Source: Bryobacterales bacterium
Lineage (GTDB): Bacteria; Acidobacteriota; Terriglobia; Bryobacterales; Bryobacteraceae
Direction: 5' to 3'
Length of the DNA: 6,183 nt
NCBI GenBank assembly: GCA_003164075.1
Contig: PLRZ01000372.1
Coordinates: forward strand, 779 to 6,961
In this document: positions 1-4,881 of the stretch, piece by piece
How positions within the stretch are numbered: position 1 is the stretch's first letter
Layout: each line of letters starts with the position of its first letter
Made by a program: the position numbers and the translations under genes
The notes under the pieces: model-generated
The model's input: only the letters and a program-made list of their open reading frames with translations
Told to the model about the DNA's origin: nothing
Databases searched by the model: none

Positions 1-89
1 GAGGGCACCCCGTTAGGGAGCGATTGCGCACATTCGAGACATTTGGTCAGCGTATTGTTTCGCGGCCGCTAAGGGAGCGTTAGGCGAGT
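1..89. repeat. Two short copies of an AGGGAGCG-containing motif downstream of mdh
   Basis: Positions 13-22 (TTAGGGAGCG) and 70-79 (TAAGGGAGCG) match at 9 of 10 bases, 57 bp apart, just beyond the mdh stop codon. An 8-bp palindrome GCGGCCGC lies at 62-69. No hairpin followed by a T-run on the minus strand is visible, so no terminator for mdh can be called. The motif may be part of a short dispersed intergenic repeat, but two copies this small could also arise by chance. Confidence 0.25.
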
Positions 90-1019
90 TTACCGCTTCT
101 TCAGAATGTCCACCAGTTCCTGCACCGAGTCCGCACTCTTCTTCAGCATGGCCTGTTCTTCCGCCGTGAGCTTGATCTCGTAAATCTTCTCGATGCCGCC
201 TGCGCCCAATTTCACCGGGACTCCGACGAACAGCCCGTTGATGCCGTATTCGCCCTCCAGATAAGCCGCGCAGGGCAGCACTTTCTTTTTATCCTTCAGG
301 ATCGACTCGGCCATCTCCACCGCGGCCGCCGACGGCGCATAGTAGGCGCTCCCGGTCTTCAGGTACTTCACGATCTCCGCGCCGCCATTGCGAGTGCGCT
401 CGACAATCTTGTCGATAGCCGCCTGGTCCATCAGCTCGGTCAGCGGGATTCCCGAGACGCCGCTCAAGCGCACCAGCGGCACCATGGTATCGCCGTGGCC
501 GCCCATCACCACGCCGGTGACGTTCTCCACCGACACCTTCAGTTCGGCGGCAATGAACGTACGGAAGCGCGCGCTGTCCAGTACGCCCGCCATGCCCACC
601 ACGCGGTTCCTGGGGAACTTCGACACCCAGTAGGCCGCCTGCGCCATGGCGTCGAGCGGATTCGTCACCACGATAATGATGCAGTTGGGCGAGTGCTTGG
701 CAACCTGTTCGGTGGCAATGCGGATCACATCGTAATTAGCCGCCAGCAGGTCGTCACGGCTCATCCCCGGCTTGCGGGGGAAACCCGCGGTGATGATGGC
801 GATATCGGAATCGGCCGTCAGTTCGTAATCGTTTGCGCCCGCCAGTGACACGTCGTATCCCTGCACCGGACCGGACTGCAGGATATCCAACGCTTTGCCC
901 TGCGGGACGCCTTCCACGACGTCCACCAGGACCACATCGGCGAGTTCCTTATCGGCAATTCGCAACGCACAATTCGCGCCGACGTTTCCGGCGCCTACAA
1001 CGGTAACTTTCTTTCGCAA
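90..1019 (-). CDS. mdh: Malate dehydrogenase (NAD-dependent, LDH-like type)
   Basis: Cytoplasmic enzyme of the TCA cycle that interconverts malate and oxaloacetate with NAD(H). The 309 residues are full length for the LDH-like bacterial MDH family. Visible features are the Rossmann loop GAGNVG (9-14); acidic D33 at the end of the second strand, as expected for NAD rather than NADP; the substrate loop [10 protein letters not shown] (81-90), where R82 marks malate rather than lactate specificity and R88 is the second substrate arginine; TNP (119-121); D148 and R151 in LDSARFR; and the catalytic histidine H175 in GGHGD. The start is TTG, read as Met. It is chosen because AGGAG stands 8 nt upstream and the protein then begins exactly at the first beta strand. 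No neighbour is close enough to suggest an operon, and a TATAAT lies about 36 bp upstream. Nothing is missing or broken. Confidence 0.97.
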   Translation of the reverse strand: MRKKVTVVGAGNVGANCALRIADKELADVVLVDVVEGVPQGKALDILQSGPVQGYDVSLAGANDYELTADSDIAIITAGFPRKPGMSRDDLLAANYDVIRIATEQVAKHSPNCIIIVVTNPLDAMAQAAYWVSKFPRNRVVGMAGVLDSARFRTFIAAELKVSVENVTGVVMGGHGDTMVPLVRLSGVSGIPLTELMDQAAIDKIVERTRNGGAEIVKYLKTGSAYYAPSAAAVEMAESILKDKKKVLPCAAYLEGEYGINGLFVGVPVKLGAGGIEKIYEIKLTAEEQAMLKKSADSVQELVDILKKR

Positions 1020-1027
1020 GCTGCTAA

Positions 1028-1032
1028 CTCCT
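1028..1032 (-). promoter_or_regulatory. Shine-Dalgarno of mdh, fixes the TTG start
   Basis: AGGAG on the minus strand ends 8 nt before the TTG at 1019-1017. No ATG or GTG is placed as well, so this site decides the start. Confidence 0.75.
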
Positions 1033-1054
1033 AAATGGGGATTGGGGCAACTCG

Positions 1055-1060
1055 ATTATA
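1055..1060 (-). promoter_or_regulatory. Probable -10 box of the mdh promoter
   Basis: The minus strand reads TATAAT exactly, in an otherwise GC-rich intergenic stretch. This would give a 5' leader of roughly 30 nt that carries the Shine-Dalgarno. No good -35 box is present 16-18 bp upstream (the region reads TAGTCG), so either an activator is needed or the -10 assignment is wrong. Confidence 0.5.
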
Positions 1061-1386
1061 ACGTCTGGCGCGCCGCCCGACTATTCGCCGAGCGCTTATG
1101 GGCGCTTACACGGTTTCGGGAACGCCCCGCTGGCTTACGGAACGCCCTCTGAGCCGGGCTCGGTAACTCCAATGCGACCGATTCCGAGCCGCGACGGCAA
1201 CGGAGCGGGAACCGCCCGGAATCCCGAAAACGTTCACGCAGCCAGTGCTTATGAACCGATTGGGGCGGAGCGCCATTCTCGGGAGCGGGTTTCGCGTGGC
1301 GCCCCGCCTAATTCTCCGGGGAATGCAGCCCGCCGACGCCCGCTTCGCTCGATGCGCCCGGGATGTGGCCATGAGCACCGGCCCCA
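1061..1386. other. Geneless GC-rich stretch between mdh and the TIGR03435 gene
   Basis: The open frames here carry no recognisable protein motif and overlap one another, so I call no gene. The stretch holds short structured elements: GGAACGCCC twice (1119-1127 and 1139-1147, period 20), GCGCTTA twice (1092-1098 and 1102-1108, period 10), a 7-bp inverted repeat GATTCCG/CGGAATC (1180-1186 and 1217-1223), and the 42-bp repeat listed separately. Read on the minus strand, 1308-1340 encodes the last ten residues and stop of an ETF-QO-like protein with no gene body in front of it. Confidence 0.6.
1299..1340. repeat. 42-bp direct repeat, copy 1 (orphan gene 3' end)
   Basis: This copy matches 4840-4881 in the same orientation at 40 of 42 positions; the mismatches are at 1328 (G versus A) and 1336 (A versus G). 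Similarity stops at both edges. The core is the near-perfect palindrome ATTCTCCGGGGAAT (1311-1324). On the minus strand it reads GVGGLHSPEN then TAG, nearly the C-terminus of the ETF-QO gene at the other end of the window, but no related coding sequence precedes it. It may be a duplicated gene end left by integration or rearrangement, or one copy of a dispersed repeat. Confidence 0.85.
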
Positions 1387-2166
1387 TTAATCCTCACGGG
1401 GAAGCTTTTCCGCAAAATCCACAATGAGGCATCGTAAGGGCAACTTCCTTGGCTCCAACCTCAAGCCCAGTTCTCGAACGGCCGTAAAGACGGACGGCAA
1501 AGGTAGGGTCTCCGAATCGCCGGGCGGATGGCCGTCGGCGTCGCCTCGTTGAGATGCGATCCGCTGAAGTCCGGGAAAATCCTCCGGCGCCGCACTGAGA
1601 CTTATGTCAAAATTCCCCTCAAGCCCGGTCATGTTGACGACGGGCCGGTCCACCACACTCGACAGCATCGACGCCAGCGATGCTAACGTCCTTGCTTTCA
1701 GTGTCCCGGTGTTGGAAAATTCGATCACCTCGGGGCCGTCCACACTCTCGGGTCTGCGCAGTTTTGGGCCACCCTTCCCAACCACCAACGCATACACATT
1801 TGTCTGTCTCATTTCCTCGTGAACTCTCATGTGAAATCGATCCATAAGTAAGCCTCGAAGCATTGCAGGAACTTCTGCCTTGTTGCTACCCTTTGGCACT
1901 GTAGCGACAATGTCGTATCGCTCGGTTTCCAGCCAGGACGGCCCGACAATCTGGTAGTGCGGGAGGCCATAGGCCCGCATCATAATCGGCACTAGCGGAT
2001 AATTGAAATACCTGATCATTGCCGGGTCCTCCTTCCTGTATGGGCGGCCTCCTGGTTGGCAGCGCCTCACGGACGCGACCTCGAAAGCCGGCACGGGTGG
2101 GGAAGTTTGGTTCGCGAGAATGCTCGCTCCAACCCCAGACACAAAAAGTATGGTAAACGACTTCAC
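1387..2166 (-). CDS. Exported TIGR03435-family (DUF3738) protein of unknown function
   Basis: Length is 259 residues from the GTG at 2166. The N-terminus is a signal peptide: K2, then a hydrophobic stretch to about residue 17, with likely cleavage after SILA (15-18). Family landmarks are in order: FEVASVR (28-34), the AYGLPHYQIVGPSWLE segment (65-80) followed by YDIVATVP (84-91), MLRGLLMDRFHMRVH (102-116), VYALVVGKGGPKL (124-136), a GLEGNFDISL segment near 180, and the C-terminal PSVFTAVRELGLRLEP block ending in VDFAEK. The family is known from acidobacteria, often in many paralogues per genome, and has no established biochemical role; this copy appears intact and is presumably periplasmic. 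The GTG start is preferred over a TTG seven codons upstream because GGGAGG precedes it by 4 nt and it starts directly at the signal peptide. The gene stands alone. Confidence 0.88.
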   Translation of the reverse strand: MKSFTILFVSGVGASILANQTSPPVPAFEVASVRRCQPGGRPYRKEDPAMIRYFNYPLVPIMMRAYGLPHYQIVGPSWLETERYDIVATVPKGSNKAEVPAMLRGLLMDRFHMRVHEEMRQTNVYALVVGKGGPKLRRPESVDGPEVIEFSNTGTLKARTLASLASMLSSVVDRPVVNMTGLEGNFDISLSAAPEDFPGLQRIASQRGDADGHPPGDSETLPLPSVFTAVRELGLRLEPRKLPLRCLIVDFAEKLPRED

Positions 2167-2170
2167 TTCG

Positions 2171-2176
2171 CCTCCC
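2171..2176 (-). promoter_or_regulatory. Shine-Dalgarno selecting the GTG start of the TIGR03435 gene
   Basis: GGGAGG on the minus strand lies 4 nt before the GTG at 2166-2164. It falls inside the reading frame if the upstream TTG (2187) is used, which argues against that longer start. Confidence 0.6.
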
Positions 2177-2316
2177 AATAAATGCAATCGACGCGATCAA
2201 CACATCTGCGCGTGCTCCTGTCACTCCCAGGTGCGGGTGCCCGCGTTTGGTTGTCTTCCTCCCGCAAAGAGCAAGGTGGCCTATCCGCGCCACATCAGCT
2301 TAGGCCAGCGCCCGCT

Positions 2317-2344
2317 AAGCGGACACTCTCCGTCCGAAGTGGAC
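2317..2344. repeat. AAGYGGAC direct repeat with 20-bp period, possible insertion-sequence end
   Basis: AAGCGGAC (2317-2324) and AAGTGGAC (2337-2344) are in direct orientation exactly 20 bp apart. Read on the minus strand this gives GTCCACTT followed by GTCCGCTT, resembling the repeated transposase-binding motifs near ends of IS21-like elements. No transposase gene or matching opposite end is seen, so at most this is a remnant. Confidence 0.25.
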
Positions 2345-2507
2345 GTTGCGAGACACAACATTTCGGATGCTGCCCGACATTAGTGCCCACCATATTAATG
2401 ACGTTTCATATCTTAGCGCGATCATGCGATGCAACGGTACTACTTTCTATCCCGCAGCAGCCGCGAAGTTACCGCGAGACAGAAATCGGCGCGATGGAAT
2501 GAATGTC

Positions 2508-2526
2508 GGGGAGATAGTGGCTCCCC
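2508..2526. repeat. Inverted repeat GGGGAG/CTCCCC
   Basis: A perfect 6-bp stem (2508-2513 with 2521-2526) closes a 7-nt loop. No T-run follows on either strand, so it is not a standard terminator. Confidence 0.4.
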
Positions 2527-2570
2527 AGATCCAACCGAGAATAATCCAGCACGTTCATAGCGGAGCGGAT

Positions 2571-2586
2571 GCCGCGGTTCCGCGGC
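2571..2586. repeat. Perfect inverted repeat GCCGCGG-TT-CCGCGGC
   Basis: A 7-bp perfect stem has a 2-nt spacer. As DNA it is a 16-bp near-palindrome that could be a protein-binding site; as RNA the loop is too tight unless the inner pair opens. There is no T-run next to it. Confidence 0.4.
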
Positions 2587-2635
2587 GAAGATGACCCCGT
2601 AAATAGAGATGTTCGACGCCTAAGGCCGACAAGCC

Positions 2636-2682
2636 CGGCCCATGGGGGAAGATTCTCATTAGGGGTGCGCCACCATGGGCCG
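2636..2682. repeat. Perfect 10-bp inverted repeat with 27-nt spacer
   Basis: CGGCCCATGG (2636-2645) and CCATGGGCCG (2673-2682) are exact reverse complements; after one mismatch, two more pairs extend inward. This is the longest perfect inverted repeat I found in the geneless region. It could be a binding site, a structured RNA element, or the ends of a small degenerate element. Confidence 0.5.
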
Positions 2683-2903
2683 AGCGATCCCGCGGCGGTG
2701 TGCGGAAAAGGAACGGTGGCGTATTCTTCTCGCCGATCTTCTGTCCGGCTCTGGTCCCACGCCTAAGAAGATATTAGTACTCCAATTTGGCCACAGTTGT
2801 TCCTTTCGCATTGCACCTTAGCTTCGCTTTAACGTTTCTTCGGTACATCACGCCGCCCCTTGCCGACCCCGGTGTATCGGGCATATTAAAGGAAAGTTCC
2901 CTG

Positions 2904-2934
2904 TTGACTTATTCACCCCCCCCCCGGCTACATT
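2904..2934 (+). promoter_or_regulatory. Candidate promoter with a C10 tract in the spacer
   Basis: TTGACT (2904-2909) matches the -35 consensus at 5 of 6 bases. TACATT (2929-2934) matches the -10 at 4 of 6. The 19-bp spacer is longer than the usual 17 and contains ten consecutive C (2916-2925). Transcription from here would begin shortly before the AGGAGG of the six-cysteine gene, which fits a short leader. Confidence 0.35.
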
Positions 2935-2941
2935 CGTGCGC

Positions 2942-2947
2942 AGGAGG
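2942..2947 (+). promoter_or_regulatory. Shine-Dalgarno of the six-cysteine protein gene
   Basis: A full AGGAGG, 12 nt before the GTG at 2960. The spacing is long, but no other in-frame start codon lies between, and a GTG at 2936 lies upstream of the motif and has no site of its own. Confidence 0.5.
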
Positions 2948-2959
2948 TTTTATAAGCTA

Positions 2960-3184
2960 GTGACTCTTAAGAATACGCGAAAAACGGTAGTCTCCCTTGT
3001 CCTTCTTGCTATAGCCGTAGCCGGGTCGTCCGCAATACTGCGGGCACAGGGGCCGTGCACGGACGACCAATATCAGGGATGTGTTGATCTTTGTGGTTTT
3101 AACAACGCTGGCGTTTCCTATTGTTACGTCGGCAACGATGGCAATGACATTCGCTGTGGCTGTGTCCGCCAAATAGAGGAGTAG
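2960..3184 (+). CDS. Small exported six-cysteine protein with a CS-alpha-beta (defensin-like) spacing
   Basis: Length is 74 residues from GTG 2960. The N-terminus is a classical signal peptide: a basic n-region (K4, R7, K8), a hydrophobic core (about 10-21), then small residues and a likely cleavage near LRAQ (27-30). The mature part is about 44 residues with cysteines at 33, 41, 45, 55, 66 and 68, that is C-x7-C-x3-C-x9-C-x10-C-x-C. The CxxxC ... CxC arrangement is the signature of the CS-alpha-beta fold of defensins and related toxins. The predicted order also fits: a helix around CVDLC, a strand at SYCYV, a GNDGND turn, and a strand at IRCGCV. A glycine-containing gamma-core is not obvious, and the mature part is acidic rather than cationic, so an antimicrobial role is not shown. 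A thioredoxin-fold gene follows on the same strand 238 bp on. An alternative start is GTG 2936. Family not recognised. Confidence 0.7.
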   Translation: MTLKNTRKTVVSLVLLAIAVAGSSAILRAQGPCTDDQYQGCVDLCGFNNAGVSYCYVGNDGNDIRCGCVRQIEE

Positions 3185-3230
3185 GGCCGCGGGCTTGCCA
3201 CCGTAAGCGCGGCCGATGTATCGACATTTT
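3185..3230 (+). terminator. Possible terminator after the six-cysteine gene
   Basis: GGCCGC (3185-3190) pairs with GCGGCC (3209-3214), and after a 2-nt bulge GCTT (3193-3196) pairs with AAGC (3205-3208) around an 8-nt loop. TTTT follows at 3227-3230, 12 nt after the stem, further away than in a textbook terminator. It begins right after the stop codon, which supports a role in ending or stabilising the transcript. Confidence 0.35.
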
Positions 3231-3412
3231 CCGTGAAAACGCTTTATGGGCGGTCGATCTTGCGTGGAGTACGCCTGCGAGTGCGCGGAATCTTGGCTTC
3301 GCATGGTGCGGCTCGGAAGGCGGCGACTCGCAGGATACCCGCCCTGCAACTGTTAACATTATTGCGGTTCTGCATGACGCCTTACATTAGCCGTTCTCTA
3401 AGTTAAAACAAT

Positions 3413-3417
3413 GGAGG
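3413..3417 (+). promoter_or_regulatory. Shine-Dalgarno selecting GTG 3423 of the thioredoxin-like gene
   Basis: GGAGG lies 5 nt before the GTG at 3423-3425. It overlaps the in-frame ATG at 3411, which has no site of its own, so the downstream GTG is preferred. Confidence 0.6.
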
Positions 3418-3422
3418 GAATT

Positions 3423-3983
3423 GTGGGCGTTGCCCTCATCCGTAGGTTCTGTAATGTCGATTCGTGGCTGCCAGTCGGCCTGTTGGCGGCTTCCCTTGGG
3501 CTCAATCTATACCTCGGTTGGCGCATTAATCACACGCCTAGTGCCGGACCAGCCTTGCCGTCGGCTGGGATCGTTGGTGAGCACGCCCAGCCGCTAGTGG
3601 CCAGTGACCTGCGCGGTGGACGTGTTGTGGTGACCTGGGGCGGCGATTCGAGGCCCACGATCCTTTATGTTTTTGCGCCTGACTGTGCGTGGTGCAGCCG
3701 CAATCTTCAATCGTTCGTCAAGCTTAGTGAGCGAGTAGCTGGCTATCGTATCATGGGAATTTCACTGAGGACCGCCGGGCTGACCGATTATGTCTTATCT
3801 AATAAATTCACGTTTCCTGTGTATGCCAGCCCCAGCGAAGAGACGATCAGGAACTTCAGGCTAGGCGCGACACCTGAGACGATTATTGTCTCGCCAGAAG
3901 GAGTCATACAGAAGGCTTGGCTAGGTGTCTTTACCGGCCGAACATTGGACGAAATCGAAAAAACGTTCGGCATAGAGTTGTAA
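3423..3983 (+). CDS. Membrane-anchored thioredoxin-fold (TlpA/redoxin-like) thiol-disulphide protein
   Basis: Length is 186 residues from GTG 3423 (190 if ATG 3411 is used). One N-terminal membrane segment (about 15-33) anchors it, with the rest probably periplasmic. A short linker leads to a thioredoxin-like domain: a strand ILYVFAP (80-86), the active site C88-A-W-C91, MGISL (111-115), and GATPETIIV (148-156) with the expected cis-proline P151 facing the active site, then PEGVIQKAWLG (158-168). This matches the TlpA/ResA/MauD-like group, which reduce or oxidise disulphides in exported proteins. Direction and partner cannot be read from the sequence. The nearest upstream gene on this strand encodes an exported six-cysteine protein, an obvious candidate substrate, but the 238-bp gap and possible terminator mean co-transcription is not assured. 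Lower GC than the flanking mdh and ETF-QO genes. Confidence 0.82.
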   Translation: MGVALIRRFCNVDSWLPVGLLAASLGLNLYLGWRINHTPSAGPALPSAGIVGEHAQPLVASDLRGGRVVVTWGGDSRPTILYVFAPDCAWCSRNLQSFVKLSERVAGYRIMGISLRTAGLTDYVLSNKFTFPVYASPSEETIRNFRLGATPETIIVSPEGVIQKAWLGVFTGRTLDEIEKTFGIEL

Positions 3984-4087
3984 TTCAGGGCGCGGCTTTC
4001 GAGCGCGTTGGGCAATAAAAGGGCCGGCGAAGTCGATCACAAAGGACGTCGAAGGCGTTCAAGACGAGGAAGTCGGATTCCGGCAAG

Positions 4088-4789
4088 ATGATCCTGAATA
4101 TCCATACCAATGGCGAACGGGCCCTGAGGGCACCCCTCCGCGCCGAAGTCATCGTGCACCATACCAGCGCGTACCGCTGGGGCGGGTCGCTGCCGTGCTT
4201 CGGGGAAATCGTGACTCGCCTGCGCGGGATTCTAGAAAGATTCTTGAACGCGGTCGGACGCCTGGACGCTTGCCTGGTGTCTGACGAGACTCTGGAAAAC
4301 CTGCCGCTGCCCACCCAGGTGGGGAAGACCAAAGTGGGCGGGATCGATTTCACCCAGCCCGGAATGCGGCGGGTAGCAGAGGCGGTGATGGCGTTATCGA
4401 CGGCACCCACCGGGTTCACGGCTTTTGAACTGGCCCGAAAGGTGCGCGCCATGAGCGGCGAAGCGGAATCCGCCTATGGGCCGCGACGGGCCACCTACAA
4501 TCTGAAGAAACTGCGCGGCAAAGGAATGGTGCGCAAGATCGGGACCTCACGCCGCTATGAGCCGGAACCGACTGGTCTGCGGGCCATCGCCGCGCTCGTG
4601 GTCATCCGCGAAAAGGTCATCCGGCCGTTATTTGCCGCCAGCCAACGGCCCGCGACACAAACCAAAGCGAACCATCCCACACCCGTGGATCAGCATGACG
4701 AACATCTCCGGGTTGGAACGCGCGATCTCTTCACGGCTCTGGGGATTGCCGCCCAGGATCGACAATTCTTTTTTCGTCTTTTTCCATAA
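4088..4789 (+). CDS. Probable N-terminally truncated winged-helix protein of an uncharacterised family (remnant)
   Basis: Length is 233 residues. It resembles the C-terminal half of a hypothetical protein type, several hundred residues long, that I associate with soil acidobacteria and planctomycetes; I know no function for it. Recognisable parts are RAEVIVHHT (18-26), LPLPTQVGKTKVGGID (72-87), GFTAFELARKVR (108-119), a winged-helix segment around 129-159 (YGPRRATYNLKKLRGKG, then a wing with VRKIGTSRRYE), and ALGIAA near 218-223, where I would expect the family to end. Signs of decay: an in-frame TAA at 4016-4018, no Shine-Dalgarno at a normal distance from ATG 4088, no upstream half in any frame, and a C-terminus running on with a phenylalanine-rich tail past the expected end. 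It is tail-to-tail with the ETF-QO gene, 59 bp apart. It could still be expressed as a short DNA-binding protein. Confidence 0.6.
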   Translation: MILNIHTNGERALRAPLRAEVIVHHTSAYRWGGSLPCFGEIVTRLRGILERFLNAVGRLDACLVSDETLENLPLPTQVGKTKVGGIDFTQPGMRRVAEAVMALSTAPTGFTAFELARKVRAMSGEAESAYGPRRATYNLKKLRGKGMVRKIGTSRRYEPEPTGLRAIAALVVIREKVIRPLFAASQRPATQTKANHPTPVDQHDEHLRVGTRDLFTALGIAAQDRQFFFRLFP

Positions 4790-4839
4790 GAACCTAATTG
4801 GAACCCGGCGCCGTCGGTTGGCTGTAGGAAGAACCTTGC

Positions 4840-4881
4840 GCGCCCCGCCTAATTCTCCGGGGAATGCAACCCGCCGGCGCC
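4840..4881. repeat. 42-bp direct repeat, copy 2 (3' end of the ETF-QO gene)
   Basis: This is the partner of 1299-1340, 3541 bp away in the same orientation. It covers the last ten codons and the TAG stop of the ETF-QO gene plus 9 nt beyond. The encoded tail, after NIAFRP, is GAGGLHSPEN. It corresponds in position to the glycine-rich C-terminus of ETF-QO proteins (human ends NINWVVPEGGGGPAYNGM), so this copy looks like native coding sequence rather than an insertion. The palindromic core is at 4852-4865. Confidence 0.85.

Larger units (their letters stand above)
2188..2900. other. Long geneless region with inverted repeats
   Basis: No reading frame on either strand gives a protein I recognise, and the open frames overlap without ribosome binding sites. 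What can be seen are the AAGYGGAC pair at 2317-2344 and three hairpin-forming repeats at 2508-2526, 2571-2586 and 2636-2682, listed separately. The part after about 2760 is visibly richer in A and T. The region could be a graveyard of insertion-sequence fragments, a long regulatory leader, or an unrecognised RNA gene; the sequence does not distinguish these. Confidence 0.55.

Noticed and set aside
388..848. Open frames on the plus strand within mdh
   Set aside because: Antisense shadows of a well-conserved enzyme; no motifs and no ribosome binding sites.
1106..1387. Open frames on both strands between mdh and the TIGR03435 gene
   Set aside because: Arginine- and proline-rich translations typical of GC-rich noncoding DNA; they run through the 42-bp repeat and have no recognisable domain.
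1886..2293. 135-codon minus-strand frame overlapping the start of the TIGR03435 gene
   Set aside because: Overlaps the real gene out of frame and resembles nothing I recognise.
2469..2558. A 29-codon minus-strand frame containing VLDYSRLDLGSHYLP, which faintly recalls a motif from exported acidobacterial proteins
   Set aside because: Too short, with no matching sequence before or after it in any frame that I could follow; could be chance.
2182..2766. Three overlapping plus-strand open frames in the geneless region
   Set aside because: They overlap one another in different frames, lack Shine-Dalgarno sequences and have no domain or membrane signal.
2957..3359. Minus-strand open frames opposite the six-cysteine gene
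   Set aside because: Opposite a gene with a signal peptide and a good Shine-Dalgarno; their cysteines and histidines come from antisense reading of GC-rich codons.
3353..3388. TTAACA or TTGCGG with TACATT as a promoter for the thioredoxin-like gene
   Set aside because: Spacing is 24 or 15 bp, outside the normal range; the TACATT match alone is weak.
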